DNA from: Escarpia spicata
Lineage: Eukaryota > Annelida > Polychaeta > Sabellida > Siboglinidae
Reading direction: 5' to 3'
DNA length: 64,000 nt
Assembly (NCBI GenBank): GCA_963995525.1
Contig: OZ023213.1
Location: 39,790,594-39,854,593, forward strand
The notes beneath the pieces were generated by a model that did no database searches, had not been told where the DNA came from, and saw only the letters and a program-made list of their open reading frames with translations. Position 1 is the stretch's first letter; every line of letters starts with the position of its first letter. Below are positions 53,115-64,000 of this stretch, in pieces. The position numbers were made by a program, and so were the translations under genes.

Positions 53115-53690
53115 GTGGTCAGCCGTATTGTTAGATAAACGTGTTGACCCTGAGTGTCCATGATAAATGAGTGTCCATAACAAAACTGGCGGATGCTATT
53201 TCGAAAGCGGGAAACGTTGGTTGAATCAAAGGGATATTAGAAACCGTTACACCGGTGTCAACTGTTGTTTACCTGTCATAATACTCTGTATGAGCAAATA
53301 TGAATAGCAACAACGCATTTGTGGGATCTATGACCGCAGATCCTTTTATAAGCCTACAATTTATATTAAAACCGGTGTATCATTATAACTAAACATGCCT
53401 TATCTTCCGCAAAACTAACCTTAAATACATTTTTTATTATCATCAATATTTTCAGCACATTGACCGCGGCGACGCCATTTTGTCTGCAAACGAAACTTTG
53501 TTGATTAATTACCACTAACCATAGACGATTTGTTTTATGTATTCACACTGTTCAATATACTTAAAACGCTGAATAGAGCTACATATTTATATTCCTTGCA
53601 TATTTAAGCGTCACACCGCTTTCTCTGTGAAATTTCACTTCATGTTTAGACGAAGATCAATACAATATAGGGAAAGCCAACTTAAATATT
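53115..53690. other. Intergenic spacer
   Basis: AT-rich unique sequence between the LINE and the 29-bp minisatellite. No gene was seen. Confidence 0.5.
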
Positions 53691-53694
53691 CATG

Positions 53695-54164
53695 TTTACG
53701 GTAGAAGTAACATTGCTGTCGTTTTGACGGTAGAAGTAACACGGCTGTTGTTTTGACGGTAGAAGTAACACTGTTGTCGTTTTGGCGGTAGAAGTAACAC
53801 GGCTGTCGTTTTGACGGTAGAAGTAACACGGCTGTTGTTTTGACGGTAGAAGTAACACGGCTGTCGTTTTGGCGGTAGAAGTAACACTGCTGTCGTTTTG
53901 GCGGTAGAAGTAACACTGCTGTCGTTTTGACCGTAGAAGTAACGTGGCTGTCGTTTTGACGGTAGAAGTAACACTGCTGTCGTTTTGGCGGTAGAAGTAA
54001 CACGGCTGTCGTTTTGACGGTAGAAGTAACACTGCTGTCGTTTTGGCGGTAGAAGTAACACGGCTGTCGTTTTGACGGTAGAAGTAACACGGATGTCGTT
54101 TCGACGGTAGAAGTAACGTGGCTGTCGTTTTGACGGTAGAAGTAACATGGCTGTCGTTTTGAAA
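53695..54164. repeat. 29-bp minisatellite, 16 units
   Basis: GTAGAAGTAAC starts units every 29 bp from 53701 to 54136. Variants ACGGCT/ACTGCT and GACG/GGCG mark the units. All three minus-strand frames are open because the unit has no stop in that direction. Confidence 0.96.
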
Positions 54165-54492
54165 AGGTTACTGTTAAATATATAGGGCTGGGTGTCGTTA
54201 TTTTGTCGATATATCAGTGTTATTTTGTTAAGAGTTCGCAGAGTGTTTCTGCGAAAAGGTATCCAAATGCGGTACCGTGCACATAAACAAATGCCCTCCC
54301 GCGCACATCAACTCAAAACGGTGACGAAATATTCATTATTCTCGAGTACTTTACCATAGGGGCATAAACATTGTAAAGTAATAAATAAGCAATTATTTGC
54401 AATGCGGGCAGATTGATTGACATCGCATAATTAACCTGTCGAAACTCATAATGACTCACGATGTTAATCGACGGAAACTAATAAACCTATGT

Positions 54493-54841
54493 ACAGTTTT
54501 GTACACGTGTCCTAGCTCGGTGCATATATTTTGCATGTCATTACTCGTACTAAGTAAAACATACAATTGATTTAACAATTTAAACTTTCAAAAGTAGTAA
54601 CATTTTCCATAAGAAAAATATGGGATCACCTGTCAAGTCTCTGAAAGGCCGCACACAAACACACTGTATGCACACACGCACGCACGCACGCACGCGCACG
54701 CAGGCATTTCATAGACTGGACAGGTGATCCCATATTTTTCCTATGGGAAATGTTACTACTTTTGAAAGTGTAAATTGTTTTACTCAGTACGAGTAATAAC
54801 ATGCAAAATATATACACCGAACTAGGACACGTGTACAAAAC

Positions 54842-54844
<3 letters not shown>
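54493..54844. mobile_element. Fold-back element with about 150-bp inverted arms
   Basis: The left arm 54493-54649 (ACAGTTTTGTACACGTGTCC...) is the reverse complement of 54703-54844 with few differences and one indel of about 16 nt. The 53-nt loop carries (GCAC)n. No coding capacity; MITE-like. Confidence 0.85.
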
Positions 54845-55035
<191 letters not shown>

Positions 55036-55039
55036 TTTG

Positions 55040-56000
55040 TGTGCTTTTGAGTGCGAACTTCAACTAGACAAGTTCGATTTTTTTGCGAAATTATTCCGAA
55101 ACAAGACGCGTGAAAAACTCTACTTAAAGAGACAATTTTAAGTTTAAGTTAACATCGAGACCCAACTCTTGACCGCAAAGCCGTCAATCAAGCAGTTCGA
55201 ACGACATAGGGCCTATAACGTTTCTTCAAAAATCAACGACCATTCAACCGATATATTCAGCCTCTTTCTGTAGGCATTATTCGTCAAAGCTCTGATCCTA
55301 TAACGGAACGAAATTCTCAGAGCATTTCGCCCACTGGTTAAGCCAATTATTTCCCTAATCGCGTCTCAGCGTGTTCCGTCCGCTAACTCAAAGCGCGCGC
55401 TCACAAGCAAGTCGTTTCGGCCGCAACCACTTGTTGACTTCAGAGCGAGGCGCGGGAGCGGTTATTGTTCGATAATTAAGTTAATAAACCATGCGCGCCA
55501 TCAAGCTGAATACCCGCGATTGTCGCGCCCAGTAACCAGTTGTAAGCTGCCTAAATGCAGGGCGGCACTTTGGTACGGTGATTACGTCGACTTAACAGGA
55601 AACGCAAACAAAACGCCTTTATTTGAACGACAAACAGCCGCGAACCTTTGCAGCTAAAATAGATTGGGAAGTCACGTGATGGCGGCGATTCTATCGGAAA
55701 AAGATGCGTCGATTTCCGGTTAGTTAGGGTTCATAGAAATATACGTCCGCGTCTTCCTATTGTTTTTAGCGTACCCACGCTGTAAACAGCCTTTGCTCGT
55801 CGAATCGCGGGTAGCTATTCACGCAGTCGGGAAAAGGAACGTTTTTTTTCAAACGAGTGTGGGAAAGTGTTACTTTGAAGTGCATCGCTTGGCCCTTGGG
55901 CCTTCTGTATTAATACGTCTAGTTAATAAAAAGCAACAGTCAGCAAGTCACGCCAACAAAAAAAATTGTCGCATATAATTATTATATTGTGTTAAATTTT
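55040..56000. other. Intergenic, partly CpG-rich
   Basis: 55300-55720 is CpG-rich unique sequence that could be regulatory. No gene was recognised. Confidence 0.5.
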
Positions 56001-56039
56001 AAGGCTACCATGTGCTACGGGAAAGGAGACAACTGCGTG

Positions 56040-56675
56040 CATAGGGTTTATAAATATATATAGGACGTACCTGCGGGATCTGTTTCACGAAACATTCATT
56101 ATGTAGGATACATCGTAACAGTCTTCCTCAAAAATATAAGGCATTGTTTACCACCTCACCACATCACATCATACCACACCTCACCACACCACACATCACC
56201 ACATCACACCTCACCTCACCTCACCTCACCTCACCTCATCACACCTCACCTCACCACACCACACCTCACTTCACTTCACTTCACTTCACCACACCACACC
56301 ACACCACACCACACCTCATCTCACCCCACCCCACCACACCTCACCTCACCATCTTCTCACCTCACCTCACCTCACCTCACCTCACCTCACCTCACCTCAC
56401 CTCACCACACCACATCTCACCACACCTTACCTCACCCCATCATCACTGGCCATCTAATTTTCAATGTTCTTCTTGTGCACTTGAAAAGGTCGCATACATA
56501 ATTATGTATTGTTTTAATTTTTATCACTATTTTGTGATGCTCGTGGGGAGGAGAACACTGCGGGCGTTGGCCTGATACTATCTATAGGGCCTACCCGCGG
56601 GCTCTGTTTCACGGAACATTCACACTGTAGGATCCATTGTAATATTGTTCCTCACAAATACAAGGCCTAGTTGCG
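56040..56675. repeat. CCTCA/CCACA array between diverged direct repeats
   Basis: A pentanucleotide-type array (56150-56440) is flanked by an 80-bp direct repeat: 56063-56141 (CTGCGGGATCTGTTTCACGA...) and 56595-56672 (CCGCGGGCTCTGTTTCACGG...). Confidence 0.8.
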
Positions 56676-56699
56676 TAGTTGGTTTTATCTGCACACTGG

Positions 56700-59000
56700 G
56701 AAACAATTAAGCTTCGAGGTGCATCGATTTTTTTTCGTTTAAGTATTTCACACTAACTACTGGAAAGAGCAATTCGAAAGGGCAAACCCCCTCTATAATT
56801 ACATGCTGGCTCGGGTATGCAAATTTTGTATTTAGTTAATGAGACACCACGGGAAAAAACTATTACATTTTAATAGCACGGAAACTCACCACAATGTGTT
56901 TATCCTGTGACAATTAAATTCAAATGGGTGGTTGAAAAGGGAAAACTTATATGTAATGTAAAGACATTTTGAGCAGCAAAGAAATTAAAAGACGTTAGCA
57001 AATCGTGGGTTCGCACCTTGAATGCTGTATGACAATCGAGTCACGAATGCAACGCAGTATAGCACGTCTTGGTGACACTTGTGTAAGGGAGATAGTCTTT
57101 TTCGTTAGATAATTATTAACATGCAGTTCGCTAAATCGGTTGAACGTCGCACGACTTGTGGTTTGATGTGAGGGAACCACGAATTTCAAATGTATTTGAA
57201 AGCATAGACGCGTGCCTATGCAATAAATGCCAATAACAGGCATTGAAATGATGTGTTTACAATTTGAACATTTCGCGGGCGCAACTTTCAAGTTGCGAGC
57301 ACTATTTCGGGCTTATTAAAGGCAAATTGGCAGACAGTCAACATAATTATTATAGTATTAATAAAATTAATTAAAGATAAATTTAATAAATGAGGAAAGG
57401 GCTAGATTTAAAGCAACGACCCCAGAAGGTACGTATCAGTGTGGACGGGGGGGGGGGGGGGGGTCAATGTCTTACTGACGTGCTATCCGATATGTAGGTT
57501 CTGTGTCATATGTATGTTTACACTCAGTTTTACACGCTGTTGAGGCCTACGTAATGTCATGTAGTTGTGCTTTCCTAAAGTTTGACAATTTTTTTTTTAC
57601 AAGCTTTCCATTGTTAAGTTCGATTTTGTCTCCATTTTCATATGGGAACTGTCAATGAAGACGTTACGTCCAGGTCATAATAGAACAAACATCGGAGTGA
57701 CAATTAATGCTAACATGAAAGTTTCAGAGTAATGTGGACTTACAGCGTAATATCACGTAGGCTCTACATAATGACAACGAATCTATTATACTCATGTAAC
57801 AATTCAGCTACAATTGAATATTGCACACAAGCACATTCAATTCCTAAGAAGGACATCGATCAGCGAGATTACAAAGAAGGACGACTCAGCTGATTCACTG
57901 CAGTGTGGATATGTTTAGAAATACAACTGACAGATATCTGATAAGGACAGGCTACACATGAGTGATAGATTGTTGGACTCTCGATAAGCCAATGGCGCCC
58001 TTGTCCACTTGCCATCTGGACCTTATCGCGTTGGGTGGCTATCTGGTTAGATCTTGTTAAAAGGTGTTCTGACGGACACACGCGTGTCAGACTGTCCGGT
58101 GTCACGTGACGGATGAGCAAGACTGCCGGGATACCGTAAAGCTTGTCAACCGATGTTTAATTGATGCGTTTGTGACGACTGTGACATTCAAATAGTTGTC
58201 ATGATACTACGGAATTTTCCCACGGACACAACGTCCACTCCATAAATATCGCTTTCTTTGACTTGTTGTCATTTTGTATTTAGCAATTATCTGGTCCCTG
58301 TGTTTGGTCCATCAGAAAAGAAATTCAAATTGACGTGAAGTCTCGCTGCGTCACATCCGGGTTGCATGTGATCTTTTTGTTTCCATGACAACCGGTTGAA
58401 GTTGAGTCTATATTTGCTAGTTATTATCTAATGAGAAGAGGCAATGCGATTTCGGGATGCATAAAATACCACTCTGCCTTCCTCGAGGATAGCCAAAATC
58501 AACGTGCATAAGATAGTTTCCTTGTTTGAAACCGAATGTCTAATAAGGTGTAGGTGTGATCGGTGTAATCACAAAAATCATGTCCAATACACTACAGGCC
58601 ATATCTACTCTACACAACTTTGACTACCAGAGTGTATTTTAATTAAATACATAACAAACAGATGTGTTTAAATAAATACATAACAAATTGACACTTTCCA
58701 GTACCAGTGTACGACGGTTATCAGGATCAAGCGTTTAAAGGACCACACGATGGACACATATCCTTAACATCCTTTAAATCACTTCCTCTCCGCGAGCGAC
58801 TTACACCAAATATTCACCCGAAACGGTCAGATAACGGCAAAAAGCGCATCTTTAATATGGTTCATTTGGGCGATAATATGTTACAACGACGTAGCCGTTG
58901 GAATAATGATATAGGCCTATTCGTGTTAGGTAACGTGAACCTATCTTTTCTGACATTGTGAATGCAAGGGTTGTATTTAAATTAAGCAATAATAATAAGG
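56700..59000. other. Intergenic
   Basis: Contains a poly-G run at 57446-57463. The segment near 57253-57330 is loosely related to 63247-63310. No gene was recognised. Confidence 0.5.
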
Positions 59001-59150
59001 TTTTATTGTTGTTGATGATGATGATCATAATGATGATGACGACGATGATGGCAACAATAATAATGATGATAATGATAACGAAGAAGAAGACATATATCGC
59101 GCCTTAATCGTAGGAAATCTGAGCTCAGAACTTATCGTAAAAACCTCTAT
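59000..59150 (+). repeat. GAT/AAT triplet tract and dispersed repeat copy 2
   Basis: Triplet repeats, then GACATATATCGCGCC and GGAAATCTGAGCTC, matching the copy at 19.24 kb in order. Confidence 0.55.
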
Positions 59151-61780
59151 CTTACTGTTATTTTGAACATTAAACAACCTTAAACCGTAAATGTTATTTG
59201 ATCTTTCCCAGAAAACAACACACATATTTCCGTAGGCAGACCTCCACGGTGTTCCTCTACACTTCCATAACACCTCCTTCCCTTTATTTATTCGGGGAAC
59301 AGCACAGCTTTGAAACTTCAGACCACACCGATTATTCTCCAGCACCAAACGACGCATATTTCATCGAGAGTACACACACACAAATGTACCACCCATAATG
59401 CCCTGTGACTAGCAGGTGAACGCCTTGCCATAACTCGTCTTGAGCCGTTGTCCTCGCCTCGTGGGCGCTGTCTGTCAGCACGTCAACACGCCAGCGAAGT
59501 TTCCAATGGGAAATTAGTCGCGATCCCTGTCTTCTGTCTACACGTCTGACCGTCCATACGTCATGCAGGCCAGCGGGCCAGTTGAGCGCAGTGGACAAAC
59601 GAAGTCATTGAGAGACAATGTAAGGACAATGACACAGTCGGCATCACGGCGGGGACGACCCGCTTCAAAGCAGCGGCGCATTGTGGGCGCCGTTCAAACA
59701 AACCGCCCGACCGACAACCGGACAATGGCAGACAGACAGACGGCGATTTATAGCGATACTCGCACCGCCTCTGTTTCCGCGACCGCTGCCGCCAATTTGG
59801 GCTAATTCCGGCGAACCGGTATACATTTATAGCCTAGTAACTTGGCATATTTAAGGGACATTAGGCCACGCCCATTTGAACATGTTTCGTTTAAGTTTTC
59901 CTATATAAAAACTTGTTGTGCCACTACATGTTAGCATGGATATATAATTGGAGTCTATAAGCTTTGCCCCCCCTCTTTGCGATATCCTAGATAGTATCAT
60001 ACGTCACTGTCTAACATACCTACATTTCCACCTTGTATTAAAACTACACAAGCACCACATCTCCAAACGTTTCCGTTATTACTCTACTTGGAAAAATAAG
60101 TTTGAGTCTTTTCTGTTTGCGCATTTTCACTCATTCACATGTATCAAAACACGCACACATTCTTTGTATTATTTTTAGTGTTGCAATATCGATATTGTAA
60201 AAAGCAAAGTGTGTGTCAATAACTATATATTCTAATGTTTGTATAAACTAGAATCTGTAATGTTAGTTGCGAACTGTGATGTATGCGTTCTGTAACGCCA
60301 TGCATCGTCAATATGACGTTTTTTTACGTCTGCCATCTACATTATAAACACTTTTTGATGCACAAAACTGTGCATGCATCGTATACTTTCATACCATAAT
60401 GCTAAAAGGGATACGTTCATATTGTTACAATGTCCGGACCCTGAGATTGCTCCAGGCGCCCTAGGCCCTGTACAGTTCACCTCCAGGCAGACCTGTTCAT
60501 TATTTTCGCCGCTGCCGGGGTCGATTGTTATCGTCGAGATATACAAATTATTCAGTGGGTTCCTTGCGGAATAATTGTTTTCCTTGTACACGTAACTAGG
60601 CCTAAAGCATATGACACGCCAATAACTAGACGATTAAATCTAGTCCTTGACGTTTCTGCGGGCCAATTCAAGTCTTCCTGCACGTCATCAACGGAGAATG
60701 CCTCCGTAAAATTCCCGTTTTAAACTGGTAGCAATGCAGTATCATAAGTACACTTGTACATAGATCTGTTGTTACCTTCATTTCATTATTATAATATTAT
60801 GTATAATTCAACATGTATGTCAGCGTGTAAAATGGTATGGAAAAGAGTTTTCCTGAAGTAATTGTTTTCAAATTGAAAGCATCCTGTAGGCATATAAGAA
60901 CGACATGACGCGGAATGGATGTGATTACATATATAAAAATAAGAGTTTAAACTTCATCATTGTCATATTGTTTCGCTTAATTACAACTACTTTTGCTGTC
61001 ATATAAGACTGGATTTTGATGACATAATGAATGATCCTACAAAAAAGATGTTGCTGTAGACATAGAATACAAAGTTTCAGATAATTAAAATGAGAAAATT
61101 TTCGAGGATCACATTCAAATGAAAATATTTTGCTGTTACATTTTGCATTTAACATGTTTTGGTTAAATAATAAATGTGTGCTTTATTTTGGAAAAATAAC
61201 AACAAAATGTACAAAACACATTATTAACATTTATTACAGTACAGCAGTTACATGAGTACATTAAAGATATATATATCCTCAATTCGAATTCTTTGCTCAT
61301 TTTTTTCAAATTCATTTTGTGAAAAGCTAACCGAATGTAGTTTACATTATGATAGGCTAATATGTTTATGTTGCCTTTTTGTGTTGTTTTGATGACATCA
61401 ACATACAAACTATTCACGTATTTAATGTTCACTCAAGCATTATTTGAAGTGTTTATCAACAGTGGAACATATATTCACGTGAATACGACTGATTATGCAC
61501 TTGTTGACGTGTCGATGCTGTCGACGTTCTCTAATACTCTCTCGAAAACCACGTGGCCGAAAAGTTCAGTGGTTTGAAGGTTTCTTGTCAGTCCGGGAAC
61601 TGACTTTAGCAAAACACTGTATATCGGTTGTATGAAACCTATTATAGATCATTGCTATTCAACAAATTACGTCTGCATTTGAAAGTGTATTTGAAAACAA
61701 GTCACATCCTAATACAAATCGCAGACGTCGGACCGGAGGGGGGTTGACACCTCCTATATTTAAAGTAGGGGCATAGCTGC
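59150..61780. other. Intergenic
   Basis: 59420-59810 is CpG-rich unique sequence. The rest is AT-rich. No gene, RNA gene or repeat was recognised. Confidence 0.5.
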
Positions 61781-62244
61781 CGAAAATGTCCAACACTACT
61801 CCTCGCGAACAGAAAAAATTTCCAACACCACCCCTCGTGAACAGCGAAAATGTCCAACAGTATCCCTTGCGAATAGCGAAAATGTCCAACACTACCCTCG
61901 CAAACAGCGAAAATGTCCAACACTGCTCCTCGCTAAGAGCGAAAATGTCTAACACTACCCCTCGCTAACAGCGAAAATGACCAACACTACCCCTCGCGAA
62001 CAGCAAAAATGTCCAACACGACCCTCGTGAACAGCAAAAATGTCCAACAGTACCCCTCGCGAACAGCGAAAATGTCCAACACTACCCCTCGCGAACAGCA
62101 CAAATTTCCAACACTACCCCTCGCGAACAGCAACAATGTTCAACACTACCCCTCGCGAACATCGAAAATGTCCAACACTACCACTAGCGAACAGCGAAAA
62201 TGTCCAACACTACCCTCGCGAACAACGAATATGTCCAACACTAA
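61781..62244 (+). repeat. 32-bp minisatellite, about 15 units
   Basis: The unit CGAAAATGTCCAACACTACC plus CCTCGCGAACAG has occasional 31-bp units missing one C. Open frames on both strands across it are repeat artefacts. Confidence 0.96.
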
Positions 62245-62249
62245 CCCCC

Positions 62250-63550
62250 TCCCCATCAACTCCCCCGTCTTCCGAAGTGATGCCCGACAGCACGGCTCAG
62301 CCCCCCTCATCCCCGGTATTCACCACGTTCCATGCACCGCCTAGGCAAGTGTTTAGGGCTCGCCTACGAATGGAAGCGCACTGAAAGATTTGAATGCGCT
62401 TTCAAATGCTTGAGTCTGACCGATATATGTATTTTCATACGTATGCACCGGTCTGCATCCGTGTCTCATCGAATTGTGTCTACCGTTTTTTCTTCTTAAA
62501 GCCACCTCCCAAATCCGCTTAGTAGATAACCGTGCTACGAGGATTTACCAGTGAACGACGTGCCTTGCCTGGACACAGCCCTAGTTAGACACGCCCATCA
62601 TCATAGACTCATAAATACGACCCCATTTTGGATAGTTTATGAAGCAATCATATAAAAGGTATCCTATGATAATATATATATATATTCGTTTTTAAGTCCT
62701 ACTCCAGATTAATCTATTACAAACGACGCACAAAAACTTCTCGATAATATGTTGATTTACGATGTAGCTTTTCTTCACCTGAGTGTCAAACTGAACAGTG
62801 CATAATTGGCTTAGTGATAAAAAAGAACAAACACACATATTTTATAAATACACAAAGACTGCACTGTACAATAAATGGATTTGTAACATTTAGGGTCATT
62901 GTAATTACAAACGGCGAAGACGTCCCTAACACGGTGTAGCATTTCGTAGGCCCTAGATCGACCACTAAAGATCTACTTTTTAAAAGTGACCTTGTATGTT
63001 TCGTTACCCTGACTCGACCTCTCAATGATGTCTGCAGTAGTGTATCATTATATAAAGTGCCCCTTGTATATTGCCAACACAAATACACGGATGTTGGATG
63101 AATGAAGTGTAGGCTTACTTCGTCCCACCTGACTTCAACGGTCTAGATTGTGAGACTCAGACAACAGAAAAGAGCAATTCCACGAACTTGCGGTTAGGCC
63201 ATTAGCCCGCCTACCTCTGCTATTACTATATGAACGTAACGTACACAATTTGAACGTTTTGTGCATGCGCGCAACATTCAAATGGCGAACATGCTGTTAG
63301 TTTGTTAAATGCAATCTGCGTGCACTATACCTCCAACATATTAAATACATTATGTTAGAAAACGAGGAACGGAAAATGTCGTTTTAAACTCCAGAATACA
63401 ACTTGTTCAAAACCGTATTCGTTAAAGTGTAATACGATGTAGTTTTTCTTCTATATCTTACATTCAATAGGCCTATTGAATAATGAATTAGTGAAAATGG
63501 GATAAATAAAAACTTCACTTAATCTTGTTTTAACATATTGAAAGAAATGC
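62250..63550. other. Intergenic
   Basis: Unique sequence. Nothing recognised apart from the segment near 63250 that resembles 57253-57330. Confidence 0.5.
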
Positions 63551-63554
63551 AACG

Positions 63555-63811
<257 letters not shown>

Positions 63812-64000
63812 AGCCGGAAAGGAAATAATGTCCGTTATGGTTAAACCACAATTACTTTGAAAACACCTTGTGTGACTTGGTAGTGTCGGCAAGACGGCCG
63901 TCTTTGATGGTTTATTTATAGCTCCACGTGGACGTAACGCGGCAACGAATCCCTGGTGACGACAAGGGGAAATAACACTCATGTTCCTGTTGCGAATAGA
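63812..64000. other. Window end, no feature seen
   Basis: Unique, moderately CpG-rich sequence. Confidence 0.5.

Noticed and set aside
53635..54148. Three minus-strand frames of about 116-151 codons with 29-residue repeats
   Set aside because: All three frames of the same minisatellite are open, so openness is a property of the unit; no gene signals.
61786..62384. Plus- and minus-strand frames over the 32-bp repeat
   Set aside because: Minisatellite artefact; the non-repeat tail has no recognisable domain.

Overview
This is eukaryotic, animal DNA. A split T-box transcription factor gene occupies the first 39 kb. Two non-LTR retrotransposons of the CR1/L2/Rex1 supergroup, a reverse-transcriptase relic and two tRNA-derived SINE-like copies are present, with very many long microsatellites. 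The T-box gene with large introns and this repeat mixture suggest a marine invertebrate, perhaps a lophotrochozoan such as a mollusc, annelid or brachiopod. The phylum is an inference; nothing in the sequence fixes it. No bacterial operon, tRNA gene, rRNA gene or CRISPR array was found.

Layout. (1) 1-8100 is intergenic, with an old GC-rich repeat, a three-copy 177-bp tandem repeat and a nested TA-rich palindrome. (2) 8100-9283 is a CpG-rich 5' region with a candidate GC-box/CRE/TATA promoter, a candidate 5' UTR exon and an inverted pair of T-box half-sites about 250 bp before the start codon. (3) 9284-38619 holds seven coding exons of one plus-strand T-box gene. Every junction keeps phase, and the product is 544 residues: a short Pro/Phe-rich N-terminus, a complete T-box (residues 82-265) and a Ser/Gly/Met-rich C-terminus. 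The T-box looks most like the Tbx6/16 group, with Tbx2/3-like and Tbx4/5-like stretches. Its 15.3-kb second intron contains a minus-strand reverse-transcriptase relic, a 6 x 46-bp array carrying p53-type palindromes, a TA palindrome, a 600-bp CA/TA/TG compound repeat and two SINE copies. (4) 38620-44600 is non-coding: candidate poly(A) signals, a compact CCAAT/ETS/CRE promoter-like cluster at 40.48-40.65 kb with no visible gene, and a composite microsatellite block duplicated from the intron-6 side. (5) 44.6-53.1 kb is a transposon cluster: a fold-back element with a nested GC-rich insertion, a degenerate Rex1/Babar-like LINE and a nearly intact CR1/L2-type LINE. (6) 53.1-64 kb is intergenic with 29-bp and 32-bp minisatellites, a fold-back element next to a TGCG tract, a CCTCA-type array and a terminal TA/CA repeat.

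The T-box gene is the only host gene supported. The T-box half-sites before its start and a further T-box-like core in intron 2 fit autoregulation, but this is untested. The most unusual structural theme is that at four loci a (TA)n tract lies at the centre of an inverted duplication of unique flanks, and the flank sequence differs each time. The most unusual transposon feature is a canonical A AAA AAC slippery heptamer exactly where the endonuclease and reverse-transcriptase frames of the better-preserved LINE part by -1.
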